NCBI RefSeq assembly: GCF_900240995.1
Contig: NZ_LT965955.1
Span: 235,454 to 299,453 of the forward strand
DNA from: Bacillus sp. Marseille-P3661
GTDB lineage: Bacteria > Bacillota > Bacilli > Bacillales > Bacillaceae_J
Length of the DNA: 64,000 bases
Reading direction: 5' to 3'
How positions within the stretch are numbered: the first letter of the stretch is position 1; every line of letters starts with the position of its first letter. Positions 26,295-34,952 of this stretch are shown piece by piece. The position numbers and the translations under genes are program-made. Below the pieces are notes generated by a model, which did no database searches, was not told the DNA's origin, and saw only the letters and a list, made by a program, of their open reading frames with translations.

Positions 26295-27431
26295 TTAATC
26301 TTGATAGGTGTCTCTTATTTTTAATATTTCGTTTAGGTTTTCAAAAAATACGTCGATTAGTTTTGGATCAAAGTGTTCTCCGCGTTCTTCTTTGAATAAA
26401 TTTAAAATCCGGTCAAGCTCCCACGCTTTTTTATAGCAGCGATCGCTTGCGAGGGCGTCGAATACATCTGCAACTGCAGTTATTCGCCCGTATATATGAA
26501 TTTCTTCACCTTTTTTTCGGTTCGGATAGCCAGATCCATTCCATTTTTCATGATGGTCATTTGCAATGGTGGCTGCGGCCTTTAGAATTGGACGCTTTGA
26601 ATTTTTTAGTAAATTATAGCCGATACTTGCATGTGATTTCATAATGTCAAATTCTTCATCAGTTAGCCGCCCTGGTTTTTTTAAAATATCATCGGGGATT
26701 GCAACCTTCCCAATATCATGCATAGGAGAGGCCATGCGAATGAGCTCAACTTCTTCTTTTGACATGCCCAGACCGTCCGCTAAAATCCGTGAATACTCCG
26801 CCACACGTTTAACATGGTTACCAGTTTCCTTTGAGCGGCTTTCACCAATTTCACCCATCGTATAAATAATTTCCTTCTGAGTTTCTTCAATTTCAAGCTG
26901 AAGGATAGCAGATTCTAAGGATTTTCCCGTGTAAGATGCAGCCAGCTCTAAATGCTTTAAATCTTTTTCTGAAAAAACTTCAGTTGCGGTCATTTTATTA
27001 ACAGCTTGGTAGCATCCAATAATTTCTTCCTCTTGATTGCGAATCGGGATAACTAGAATTGCTTTTGTGCGATAGCCTGTTTGTTTATCGACACTTTGAT
27101 TAAATCGATCGTCTTCATACGCATCATCGATAATAACTGATTCGCTCTTTAAAACAGAATGACCAGCCAGTCCTGTGCTAGCCGGAATTTCTATTCGATC
27201 TACTCCATGAGCGACCTTCGTCCATAATGTTTGCTTATCTTTATCATAAAGCCAAACCGTACAGCGATCAGCGACAATTAGTTCGCGTCCCATATCAGCC
27301 ATTAACATTAACAAACGATCTAATTGCTTTTCACTAGATATTTTCGCTGCATATCTAAAAATAACTTCGAGCATTTCCTCAGGCTCTAATTCCTTTTTCT
27401 TTCTAGGTACAATGTCCATCATTTCATGCAT
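26295..27431 (-). CDS. GAF and HD-GYP domain protein, likely c-di-GMP phosphodiesterase
   Basis: The 378-residue protein has a GAF sensory domain (about 35-180; VADRCTVWLYDKDKQTLW, STGLAGHSV) and an HD-GYP domain (about 190-370). The metal-binding HD pair is in MHDIGKVAIPDDILKKPG and the GYP motif in NDHHEKWNGSGYP, both complete, so hydrolysis of cyclic dinucleotides is plausible. The ATG at 27431 is preferred, with GAGGTGATTACC just upstream; a GTG three codons earlier overlaps it. There is no membrane segment. It is a separate transcript from the TRAP genes. Confidence 0.9.
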   Translation of the reverse strand: MHEMMDIVPRKKKELEPEEMLEVIFRYAAKISSEKQLDRLLMLMADMGRELIVADRCTVWLYDKDKQTLWTKVAHGVDRIEIPASTGLAGHSVLKSESVIIDDAYEDDRFNQSVDKQTGYRTKAILVIPIRNQEEEIIGCYQAVNKMTATEVFSEKDLKHLELAASYTGKSLESAILQLEIEETQKEIIYTMGEIGESRSKETGNHVKRVAEYSRILADGLGMSKEEVELIRMASPMHDIGKVAIPDDILKKPGRLTDEEFDIMKSHASIGYNLLKNSKRPILKAAATIANDHHEKWNGSGYPNRKKGEEIHIYGRITAVADVFDALASDRCYKKAWELDRILNLFKEERGEHFDPKLIDVFFENLNEILKIRDTYQD

Positions 27432-27707
27432 GGTAATCACCTCGGATTTTATAAAACCACTTTAGGACTATTTTATTATAAATCAACATGAATTGATAAC
27501 CTTAAAGGCTAATATTTTTATATTATTTAAAAAAATTTAAGGTGAATTATATCAATTAATTAGGAGTTTTTGATATTATTAAAGTTATTCAGTATAGTTT
27601 TTGTACTTTTAATAAAGCTTAGTTCTTTAAGTATAAGAAATACGATGTAATTTGCCGTTATAGGGAAATTAAGTGTTTTTCAATAGGAAAAATGAAGGAG
27701 GATAACT

Positions 27708-29198
27708 ATGGGAAATATCACTTGGAAAAAGGCGATTGTGACTGGAGTTTTAAGCCTATCAATTTGCTTTCAGTCATCAATGGTAGATGCTGCCTTTAAA
27801 CCAGCGAACGTGAAAACAATTGCGGGCTCAGGTGAGTTAGGCTATCAAGATGGCTCAGCGTCTTTAGCGAAATTTAACTCTCCAACCGTTGCAGTAGAAG
27901 GTAGTAATGGTACATATTATATAGTGGATACTCATAATCATAGAATAAGAGTTGTTAACGCAAATAATCAAGTTAGCACATTTGCAGGTGTGACGACGGA
28001 AAATGATGAATATGGATTTGCTGTTGGCGGATTTAAAGATGGAGCCGCAAGCACAGCAATGTTTAACCTTCCAAAAGGTCTAGCGCGTTCTAATGAAGGT
28101 ATATTATATGTTGCAGATTCGGGAAATAATGCTATCCGAGCGATTGACACAAATGGTACGGTAAGCACCGTTATGAAGGATTTACAGGGCCCTTCAGATG
28201 TTGTTATTTCTCAGACCGGAGAATTAATTGTAAGTGATACATTAAATCATCGAATTGTAAAAATAACTGAACAAGGTGGCGTTTCAGTTATTGCTGGTGG
28301 CGGGTATAGCAAGGATGGAGATTGGCTTGTAGGCGGTTATGCAGATGGTAATGGCCAAGCCGCTAAATTTAATGAGCCAACAGGCTTAGCTGTTTCTAAG
28401 TCTGGTGAAATTTACGTTGCCGATACAGGAAACCAACGTATTCGCAAAATCAGTGCAGATGGAACTGTAACAACTGTTGCTGGTTCTGGTTCTGAAAAAA
28501 TTGGTGATTTTGGCTATATTGCTGGTGGATTTGCGGATGGAGATGCAAAACAAGCTCAATTTAATTTTCCAACAGGCTTGGCATTTGATACAAATGGAAA
28601 TCTGTATGTAGCAGATTCGTTAAATCATGTTGTTAGAGTCATAACATCAGCTGGAGAAGTTCAAACAGTTGCAGGGATTGCAGGGGAAAGCGGTAATAAA
28701 GTTGGCCCAGAATCAAAGGCGCAATTTCATAGACCGTCTGATGTAACGGTATTAACAAATGGGGAATTATTAATTGCTGATGAAATGAATAATAAAGTAA
28801 GAATGATAGACTGGTTCGAGCTTCCTGCTAGTTTTGTAAAAGGAAACAAAAACATTGAGGTAGTCTTTAATAATAATCCTGTTGTTTTTAGTGATGCAAA
28901 ACCTAAAATAATTAATAATCGTACAATGATTCCATTAAGAGCTGTCACCGAAACATTTGGATACAAAGTAGACTGGAACGAAGTAACGAAGGGCATTACC
29001 ATCCAAAATGGTGAGCAAATTATTGAATTGACAGTAGGGGAGACAACTGTAAAAGGTACGAATACTTTTGCAATGGATGTCGCTCCAGAAGTTGAAAAGT
29101 CTACAAATAGAACCTATGTACCAATTCGTTTTATTGCAGAAGCATTTAACTATCAAGTTGATTGGTTGGGCGTTGAACAAGTAGTATTAATTAGATAG
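27708..29198 (+). CDS. Secreted NHL-repeat protein with copper amine oxidase-like stalk domain
   Basis: A signal peptide (about 1-29, ending VDA-A) is followed by NHL beta-propeller repeats (about 35-370), seen as repeating YIVDTHNHRIRVV, LYVADSGNNAIRAI, IYVADTGNQRIRKI and LYVADSLNHVVRVI. The C-terminus (about 375-496) is the N1-type copper amine oxidase-like domain, with NNRTMIPLRAVTETFGYKVDWN and NRTYVPIRFIAEAFNY, common in Bacilli surface proteins and thought to anchor or bind wall material. The function is unknown; protein binding at the surface is likely. The start follows GAAGGAGGATAACT. Confidence 0.88.
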   Translation: MGNITWKKAIVTGVLSLSICFQSSMVDAAFKPANVKTIAGSGELGYQDGSASLAKFNSPTVAVEGSNGTYYIVDTHNHRIRVVNANNQVSTFAGVTTENDEYGFAVGGFKDGAASTAMFNLPKGLARSNEGILYVADSGNNAIRAIDTNGTVSTVMKDLQGPSDVVISQTGELIVSDTLNHRIVKITEQGGVSVIAGGGYSKDGDWLVGGYADGNGQAAKFNEPTGLAVSKSGEIYVADTGNQRIRKISADGTVTTVAGSGSEKIGDFGYIAGGFADGDAKQAQFNFPTGLAFDTNGNLYVADSLNHVVRVITSAGEVQTVAGIAGESGNKVGPESKAQFHRPSDVTVLTNGELLIADEMNNKVRMIDWFELPASFVKGNKNIEVVFNNNPVVFSDAKPKIINNRTMIPLRAVTETFGYKVDWNEVTKGITIQNGEQIIELTVGETTVKGTNTFAMDVAPEVEKSTNRTYVPIRFIAEAFNYQVDWLGVEQVVLIR

Positions 29199-29306
29199 TT
29201 TATTTCGGGGGAATGTCTGTCTGGATTTCTAAGTTAAATTGGACTATGACATAGTAAGAAAGCTTAACGGATATGTTTTACTATTCTTTTAAAATGAAAG
29301 GGTAAT

Positions 29307-29654
29307 ATGATGAGTCCATTTGATATTCTTCTTATTGGTCATTTAATCGGTGACTATTTATTTCAAACAAGCTGGATGGCAGCAAACAAGGCAAAAAAAT
29401 GGAGTGCACTGCTAACTCATTCATTCGTATATACATTGGCAGTTGCTGTTGTTGCATGGATTGGTTTTGGAGGGCTTTCAGTTTGGGGCATCCTGCTCGT
29501 ATTCGGATTGCATGTGTTCTTTGATCGTCGCACGTTTGTCGCATGGTGGGTACGGACAATCATGACTTCAACAGGAAAAGAATCGGGCTGGTTGTCGATC
29601 ATCGTTGATCAAACGTTTCATCTCATTACGTTGTGGTTGGCGTTGATGGTATAG
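29307..29654 (+). CDS. DUF3307 membrane protein
   Basis: This 115-residue protein has the DUF3307 pattern: ILLIGHLIGDYLFQTSWMAANKAKKW at the start, a LTHSFVYTLAV segment and a C-terminal IIVDQTFHLITLWLALM. About three hydrophobic segments are seen. The conserved His and Asp residues recall small membrane enzymes, but the function is unknown. The start is ATG-ATG with AAAGGG upstream. It is monocistronic. Confidence 0.8.
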   Translation: MMSPFDILLIGHLIGDYLFQTSWMAANKAKKWSALLTHSFVYTLAVAVVAWIGFGGLSVWGILLVFGLHVFFDRRTFVAWWVRTIMTSTGKESGWLSIIVDQTFHLITLWLALMV

Positions 29655-29700
29655 TAAAAAAGGAGAGAAATCACTTGTGATGATTTTTCTCCTTTTTTTA
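29655..29700. terminator. Bidirectional terminator after the DUF3307 gene
   Basis: AAAAAAGGAGAGAAATCA pairs with TGATTTTTCTCCTTTTTTT around a short loop at about 29674-29680. It can also end the convergent secreted-protein gene. Confidence 0.9.
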
Positions 29701-29748
29701 CTGCAAAATTTTAATAAAACGCATAATTTAAAAACTTGAATTTATTGT

Positions 29749-30774
29749 TTACCGTAAGAGAGGGAAAGTAGGCAAAACCTCATTGCCGTCAATAGCAATT
29801 ACATATCTAAAGTCTTTTCCAGCCCCTTCTTCAATTTGAATTGTGTGGCTTAATCCTGCTACTGCAGTATCATCCTTTCCAGATACCTTGATGGTAACTA
29901 CTGGTCGGTCAGTATATTGTGTGGTATCAAATGGTTCAATTTCATAGCTATATCCGTTCTTATATATATTAATCGATTCAAGTACGCTTAAATCAAGGCT
30001 TACGCGATTTTCACCTACTAGACGATCCACGCTTACAAGCTCAAACTCAAAATCGCCATGGCTTACTGGTCCGCCCGTTTGTGTCAGATGAATCATATTC
30101 GGATAATTTAAATCGGTACCTGTGTTACCTTGAGTATCTAAAGTAAACGTAGCGTAACTAGGGCCACCTGGTATTACCGAAAATAATTCAATTGGATCTT
30201 GAACTGCAATGACCTCAAAGTCAGAATATGTTCCTGCAGTATTAAAGACTATTTCTGATGTAATATCTAAATAGGTACTGTAATTAATAAATAAATCCTC
30301 GGCCAATACATAATATGTAAAGGCGCCGGTTGGGTCAACTAAAGAGGGTACTGACCCAAGCTCACTTTGTTCAAAACTGAAAAAGCTACTAGATGGATAT
30401 ACACCCTCAATTGGATTAGGGTTAGAAGCATTATTAGGAACTTTCAAAAGGATTGCAACTTTTTCAGTGGGTATAATTCCATCAAGAATATTGTTGCCAG
30501 GTGTTACATGTACTGAAAAATAATAGGGTTTACCGCTAATTGCTTCAAACGTTTGGTCGGAATTCGTTAGACTTTCATCAATCATCCAATTTAAAGTGAC
30601 CGTTTCAGATGCAATGGGTTCGGATACATTAAAGGTTGCCTTTAATGTATTAGACATCATTTTTAAATTTACAAGGTCCTCAATACCAATTGCGCTAACA
30701 GGACTTGTAACTAGTGGTGAAACTGTAAAAGTTAATGCTGTTGCAATTGAAACGCCTTTCAAGAACTTTTTCAT
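29749..30774 (-). CDS. Secreted protein of unknown function, partner of the FecR protein
   Basis: The 341-residue protein starts MKKFLKGVSIATALTFTVSP with a signal peptide ending near VSA (about residue 28). The rest is a beta-rich extracellular protein with no domain I can name. Its late part (GNTGTDLNYPNMIHLTQTGG, VSLDLSVLESINIYKNGY) suggests Ig-like modules. The start at 30774 follows GAGGAGGAACAG; longer in-frame starts have no site and no signal peptide. It lies 100 bases after the FecR gene on the same strand, so cotranscription is likely. It could be a surface partner of that protein. Confidence 0.75.
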   Translation of the reverse strand: MKKFLKGVSIATALTFTVSPLVTSPVSAIGIEDLVNLKMMSNTLKATFNVSEPIASETVTLNWMIDESLTNSDQTFEAISGKPYYFSVHVTPGNNILDGIIPTEKVAILLKVPNNASNPNPIEGVYPSSSFFSFEQSELGSVPSLVDPTGAFTYYVLAEDLFINYSTYLDITSEIVFNTAGTYSDFEVIAVQDPIELFSVIPGGPSYATFTLDTQGNTGTDLNYPNMIHLTQTGGPVSHGDFEFELVSVDRLVGENRVSLDLSVLESINIYKNGYSYEIEPFDTTQYTDRPVVTIKVSGKDDTAVAGLSHTIQIEEGAGKDFRYVIAIDGNEVLPTFPLLR

Positions 30775-30874
30775 TCTGTTCCTCCTCAAATTTTTTATAA
30801 CTTGTATTTGTTTATTAATGTTCAGCTTTAGCGCCTTGACCATTTGTGATATCAAGGCGCTTAGGATTGAATTT

Positions 30875-33800
30875 TTAGTTATTTAACTGAACCGCGTATA
30901 TTTCTAAATCATATGTTCCTTCGTTTGCAAATCTTGCATTTGAATTAATTTGTAAATTTCCTGCCAAACTATCAATCACTAAAAGATAATACTCATTAGA
31001 TAGCTTTAAAAGTTGATTAGCAGAACCAGTACTAGTTGATAAAGGTACTGCTGCACCAGTGTTATTTATAACAACACTATCCATCACAATATCATGTTCA
31101 CTTAAAACCGATCCAACCTTCGACCATTTGAATACATAGCCAATGTTAGAAAGCTGTTCTATCCTAGGATTTAAGAAAGAAGTAAAGGTTATTTGTTTTT
31201 CCTCACCTGATTTGATGTTAATTGGCGAGTCGTAGCCTTGCCAATCTAGCGTAATAGGCATGCCAACTGTGACGGTAAATGATTGAGAGATAGAATATCC
31301 TTCAGCATCAGTAGCAGTTAGTGTGATTGTTGTTGATCCTGCTTCTTTTGGACTAATTCGCAATTGATTATTCTCAAGCTCAACAGTGGCTACACTAGTG
31401 TTGCTCGAATAGGCATCAATTCTTAATGAGTCACCGTCTGGGTCAATAAATGCATGACTAACATCTAAGTCAATTACATCTATGCTGCCAAATAGATCTG
31501 AGATTTGCTCATTTATCACTGGAGCATGGTTCGGTTTAAAGGATAAAAGCAATTTTACTTCGACACTATCGTTTAAGCTGCCTGGTATTTCATACGTATC
31601 CGATTCAGTAGTCGCTTGGATATAAAGCTTTAGTATTTTTAGGGAAATCCCATCATTTTGAGGATCTAACCCTAGTGCGCTTGGTGAAATAATTGCTTTT
31701 CTTTTTCCAGATGCATCTGCATCTGAAAAATAAATTTCTTTAGTACCTAAGCTGTTTCCCAGATCGACAGATAGCTTTTCGGTTTCCTTTGTAGCGACAA
31801 TCTCTAATTCTGTAAATCGAGCATCTGAAGGTAAGTCAGCAAGGTTAACAGAAAATAAGTTTTCCTCTAAGAGGACCGCTGCAATTTTTTCTTGGATTCC
31901 AATACTATCGAAAGTAATGGTGTCCGCTGTCGTAGTATTGGTGCTTTCAGGTAAAGTAAGGTTTCCTTCAGGTATAGGTTCTTCACTTAATGAGTTGCCA
32001 GTAGGTGTATCAGCGTTATCCTCTGTAGGATTGTGGTCTTCCGAAGAGACGTTGTCTGCTGTGGAAGAATCGCTGTCCACCATAGAAGAACTATTTCCTT
32101 CAGTAATGGCACTGGTATTTTCCATTAAAGAATTGTTTGCTAGCAGCCTTGGCATTATATTTCTTAACGTAGCACTGATGTCTTCAGATATATTGTTATC
32201 AATCATCGAAGAATCAGGATCCCCGTCAACTGAATCGCTTTCCTCAGATAAAGATGTATCTTCACCGGTAGAAGGGTCGTTACCCTCAGGTAAATTGTTA
32301 TTCTCACCAGTAGACGAATCGCTTTCTTCAGGTAAAGAGTTGTCTTCATCGGTAGAAAGGTTGTTATCCTCAGGTAAAGTGCTGATTTCATCAGTAGGCG
32401 AATCGTTTTCCTCAGGTAATGGGGCATTTTCACCAGTTGAAGTATTTATACCTTCAGGTAAAGCGCTGTTATCTGTAGAAATGCCATTTTCATTTGGTAA
32501 AGCGTTATGATCATTTGTAGTGCTAGTTTCAGTTGGAGTAATAAATCCGTATTCTACAGTAACGTAAGCCTCTAGTATTCTAGGCTGATTCGCAGAAAAT
32601 TGTAATAGTAATGACTTACTAGGTGGAATTTCGCCATCTTCACTTGGGCTCACGCGAACATGAATAGTAACATCACCTTCAAATATCGGCGGATTTGTTT
32701 CATCATATCGAATCCAACTTGCTCCATTATTTGTGGAATACTCCATTGTGTTATCTGCACCCAAGAGTACATTGTATACATCATCAACACTTACATTTGG
32801 TGCTGGTGGACGTGTCATAAAAATGTATGTAGCGATCTCACTATTTCTTAAGTTGTCAGCTGATGAGTAAACTCTAAAAATCATTTCATTTCTTGTGATA
32901 ACTGGTGGATTGCTAGAATTATAGACTTGCCTTTCACCAAAGTTGTTCATGTAATAAATAGTAGTATTAGGTGCTTCCATTTTTATAGAAGTTCCTAGAT
33001 CAACTATTTTAGCAACATTTGGAGCAACTATTTCCTCATTTACCCTAACAGTAGGTGCTAATGCTTGTTGAGCTTCTAACACACCATATGTTGAGAAGTG
33101 ATTGACAGTGGCTTTTACTGAGCCATTTTCAACTGTTGATGGCTGGTACTCCCAATTTCCATCAGCTTTTAAATAAAAAATACCAGTCTTTGAAACATCC
33201 GAACCAGATTGTAGTGGTAGCACAATTTCAACTGGATGGGTAACAGTTCCTCCAACGAAATTAAAGTTGATAATTTTTCCGGCAGGTTTTAGTCCTTTAC
33301 CATTTAACTCTGGTGACTGCGTCGTTAGTGTTCGTTCAGTTAATGTAACTGTTGTTCCCGCTGGTAATGAAACACCTTTAAGGTCAATTGTTACACCATT
33401 GCTAAAGCTTACAGGTTTTGTCGGGTCTGTAATCACAACTGGTGTGCCTATTGGTTTTGGAGGTACTGGTGTTGGTCCTGGTCCTGGTCCTGGCTCCGGC
33501 TCTGGTTGTGGCGGTTCAGGGCTAGGTGACGCTGGTCCAGTTACTGGCCCGATTTTATCTAATTGCTCTTGAGTCATCCCAGACTGTTTAGCTATGATCT
33601 CCGCCTGCTCCTGAGTATTTTGCGTATCAGCTATTAGTTGATTGTTTTCATTAATTACATTTTCAATCGTCTTCTGATAGCTTGATTGTAATAGCTGTTC
33701 AACTTCAGGCTTTTTTGTTGATTGATTAATTTCATTCAATACGCTTGTTTGAATATTTGCTATCGTAGTAGCAGTTTTTGATAATTCTACTGCTTTTTCG

Positions 33801-34585
33801 ATTAAATCCTGCTGTTTTGTATTATTAAACAATTGTTGTGCTTGTTTTGCTTGTTCGTTTGCTTCTTTAATTGCATTGGTTAAATCTTGAACGATTTCTA
33901 CGATAATTACAGGGTCAACCTGTTCAATGAGTTGTTTTACATCTAATGTTTTTGCTTCTGGTATAGGCTGTTGAGTTGATTGCGTTACAAGGGATTGACT
34001 GAAAGTAACTAATTGTTCTGGTTGGGTAGGGCCATTTCCAGAGCTCGTTCCAGAACTAGAATCACTATCTTGTTCGCTGTTTTGACTAACGCCAACTGTA
34101 CCATCTAAAACAGTAACACTAGATTGTCCTGTTAAAGGATCTGTTGTTACGATGAAATGTGTACCGCGAACCCCCATAACTGCAGTAGGTGTCTCGACAT
34201 CGTATTCATCATTGGCGTTTGAAAGGTTTTTGACACTATTCCAAATTTTCCCTGATAGAACTTTTACCTTTGTTTGATTACCGTTAGCCTTGTCTTTCAG
34301 TTTGGATACCGAAAGTTTTGAACTTGGGGCAATGCTTGTTTTCGATCCATCGTCATAGACAATGTTTGCTGAGCTTTTTTTCACAGTGCGAATGGAATCT
34401 CCTTCTGAAAGGCTCATTCCTTCCTTTGCCTTAAATTCCCGTGTGCTATTTCCTTTTTTTATGTATACCTCCCCTTTGACATTTTTAATAATAGCGACAC
34501 GTGCTGCATCTGCATGATAAAAGGCAGGGAGGAGAAATGAAAAAATGAGAAGAATGGAAACCCAAACTTTTGCCTGCTTTTTCAT
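30875..34585 (-). CDS. Large FecR-domain surface protein
   Basis: The 1236-residue protein has a signal peptide (about 1-27), a FecR domain (about 35-165; VYIKKGNSTREFKAKEGMSL, VETPTAVMGVRGTHFIV), a Gln-rich coiled-coil part (about 205-345), a Pro-rich PEPEPGPGPGPTPVPPKP linker, then beta-rich modules. Residues about 705-800 form six to seven acidic 14-residue repeats of the type PEESDSSTGENNNL. The last 250 residues include a cadherin-like or Ig-like module. No LPXTG anchor is seen. The ATG follows AAGGAGGAAAGAGC. In many Bacilli and cyanobacteria such FecR proteins neighbour CHASE2-cyclases, as here. Confidence 0.85.
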   Translation of the reverse strand: MKKQAKVWVSILLIFSFLLPAFYHADAARVAIIKNVKGEVYIKKGNSTREFKAKEGMSLSEGDSIRTVKKSSANIVYDDGSKTSIAPSSKLSVSKLKDKANGNQTKVKVLSGKIWNSVKNLSNANDEYDVETPTAVMGVRGTHFIVTTDPLTGQSSVTVLDGTVGVSQNSEQDSDSSSGTSSGNGPTQPEQLVTFSQSLVTQSTQQPIPEAKTLDVKQLIEQVDPVIIVEIVQDLTNAIKEANEQAKQAQQLFNNTKQQDLIEKAVELSKTATTIANIQTSVLNEINQSTKKPEVEQLLQSSYQKTIENVINENNQLIADTQNTQEQAEIIAKQSGMTQEQLDKIGPVTGPASPSPEPPQPEPEPGPGPGPTPVPPKPIGTPVVITDPTKPVSFSNGVTIDLKGVSLPAGTTVTLTERTLTTQSPELNGKGLKPAGKIINFNFVGGTVTHPVEIVLPLQSGSDVSKTGIFYLKADGNWEYQPSTVENGSVKATVNHFSTYGVLEAQQALAPTVRVNEEIVAPNVAKIVDLGTSIKMEAPNTTIYYMNNFGERQVYNSSNPPVITRNEMIFRVYSSADNLRNSEIATYIFMTRPPAPNVSVDDVYNVLLGADNTMEYSTNNGASWIRYDETNPPIFEGDVTIHVRVSPSEDGEIPPSKSLLLQFSANQPRILEAYVTVEYGFITPTETSTTNDHNALPNENGISTDNSALPEGINTSTGENAPLPEENDSPTDEISTLPEDNNLSTDEDNSLPEESDSSTGENNNLPEGNDPSTGEDTSLSEESDSVDGDPDSSMIDNNISEDISATLRNIMPRLLANNSLMENTSAITEGNSSSMVDSDSSTADNVSSEDHNPTEDNADTPTGNSLSEEPIPEGNLTLPESTNTTTADTITFDSIGIQEKIAAVLLEENLFSVNLADLPSDARFTELEIVATKETEKLSVDLGNSLGTKEIYFSDADASGKRKAIISPSALGLDPQNDGISLKILKLYIQATTESDTYEIPGSLNDSVEVKLLLSFKPNHAPVINEQISDLFGSIDVIDLDVSHAFIDPDGDSLRIDAYSSNTSVATVELENNQLRISPKEAGSTTITLTATDAEGYSISQSFTVTVGMPITLDWQGYDSPINIKSGEEKQITFTSFLNPRIEQLSNIGYVFKWSKVGSVLSEHDIVMDSVVINNTGAAVPLSTSTGSANQLLKLSNEYYLLVIDSLAGNLQINSNARFANEGTYDLEIYAVQLNN

Positions 34586-34613
34586 GCTCTTTCCTCCTTG
34601 CTAAAACAAACAT

Positions 34614-34694
34614 GAGCTCAAGCCCTCAAGAACTATGCCACATTCTTAAGCATAATAAAAGTGGATTGAGCTCTGGAACAAGCTTTCTTGTTCC
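34614..34694 (-). ncRNA. Candidate structured leader RNA of the FecR gene
   Basis: On the minus strand a perfect hairpin GGAACAAG/CTTGTTCC (34675-34694) is followed one base later by stem GAGCTCAA/TTGAGCTC (34666-34673 with 34614-34621). Inside is a hairpin CTTAAGAA/TTCTTGAG (34643-34650 with 34625-34632), whose loop GTGG (34638-34641) can pair with CCAC (34661-34664), making a pseudoknot. The closing stem ends about 16 bases before the AGGAGG of the FecR gene, a place suited to control of translation. It matches no riboswitch consensus that I know. The rest of 34695-34952 is A+T-rich. Confidence 0.45.
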
Positions 34695-34952
34695 TATGTT
34701 GTTTCTACTGAAAACTTTTGTTCATTAGTGCACCGACTTTTCATAGAAATCAGCGTACGGTTTACATTGAAAATGATAAAAATAGAGGCAGTTTAAAGCA
34801 TAGTGTGTACGGTTATAAATATGCTTGATACCATAGTGTTAGGACAAATTTACTAACATAGTAAAATTATATATTATGTTGATAAAAATGTATATTCTTA
34901 ATTGTTTGACATTTGTTGAAATGAATTAGAATGAATAGCTGCTTTTTAGTGC

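Noticed and set aside
31917-32510. Plus-strand 197-codon ORF
   Set aside because: It is the complement of the acidic repeat part of the FecR gene, without a ribosome site or homologous motif.
34586-34760. Known c-di-GMP riboswitch in the FecR leader
   Set aside because: The conserved GEMM-I elements and their tetraloop receptor could not be found; only an unnamed structure is supported.
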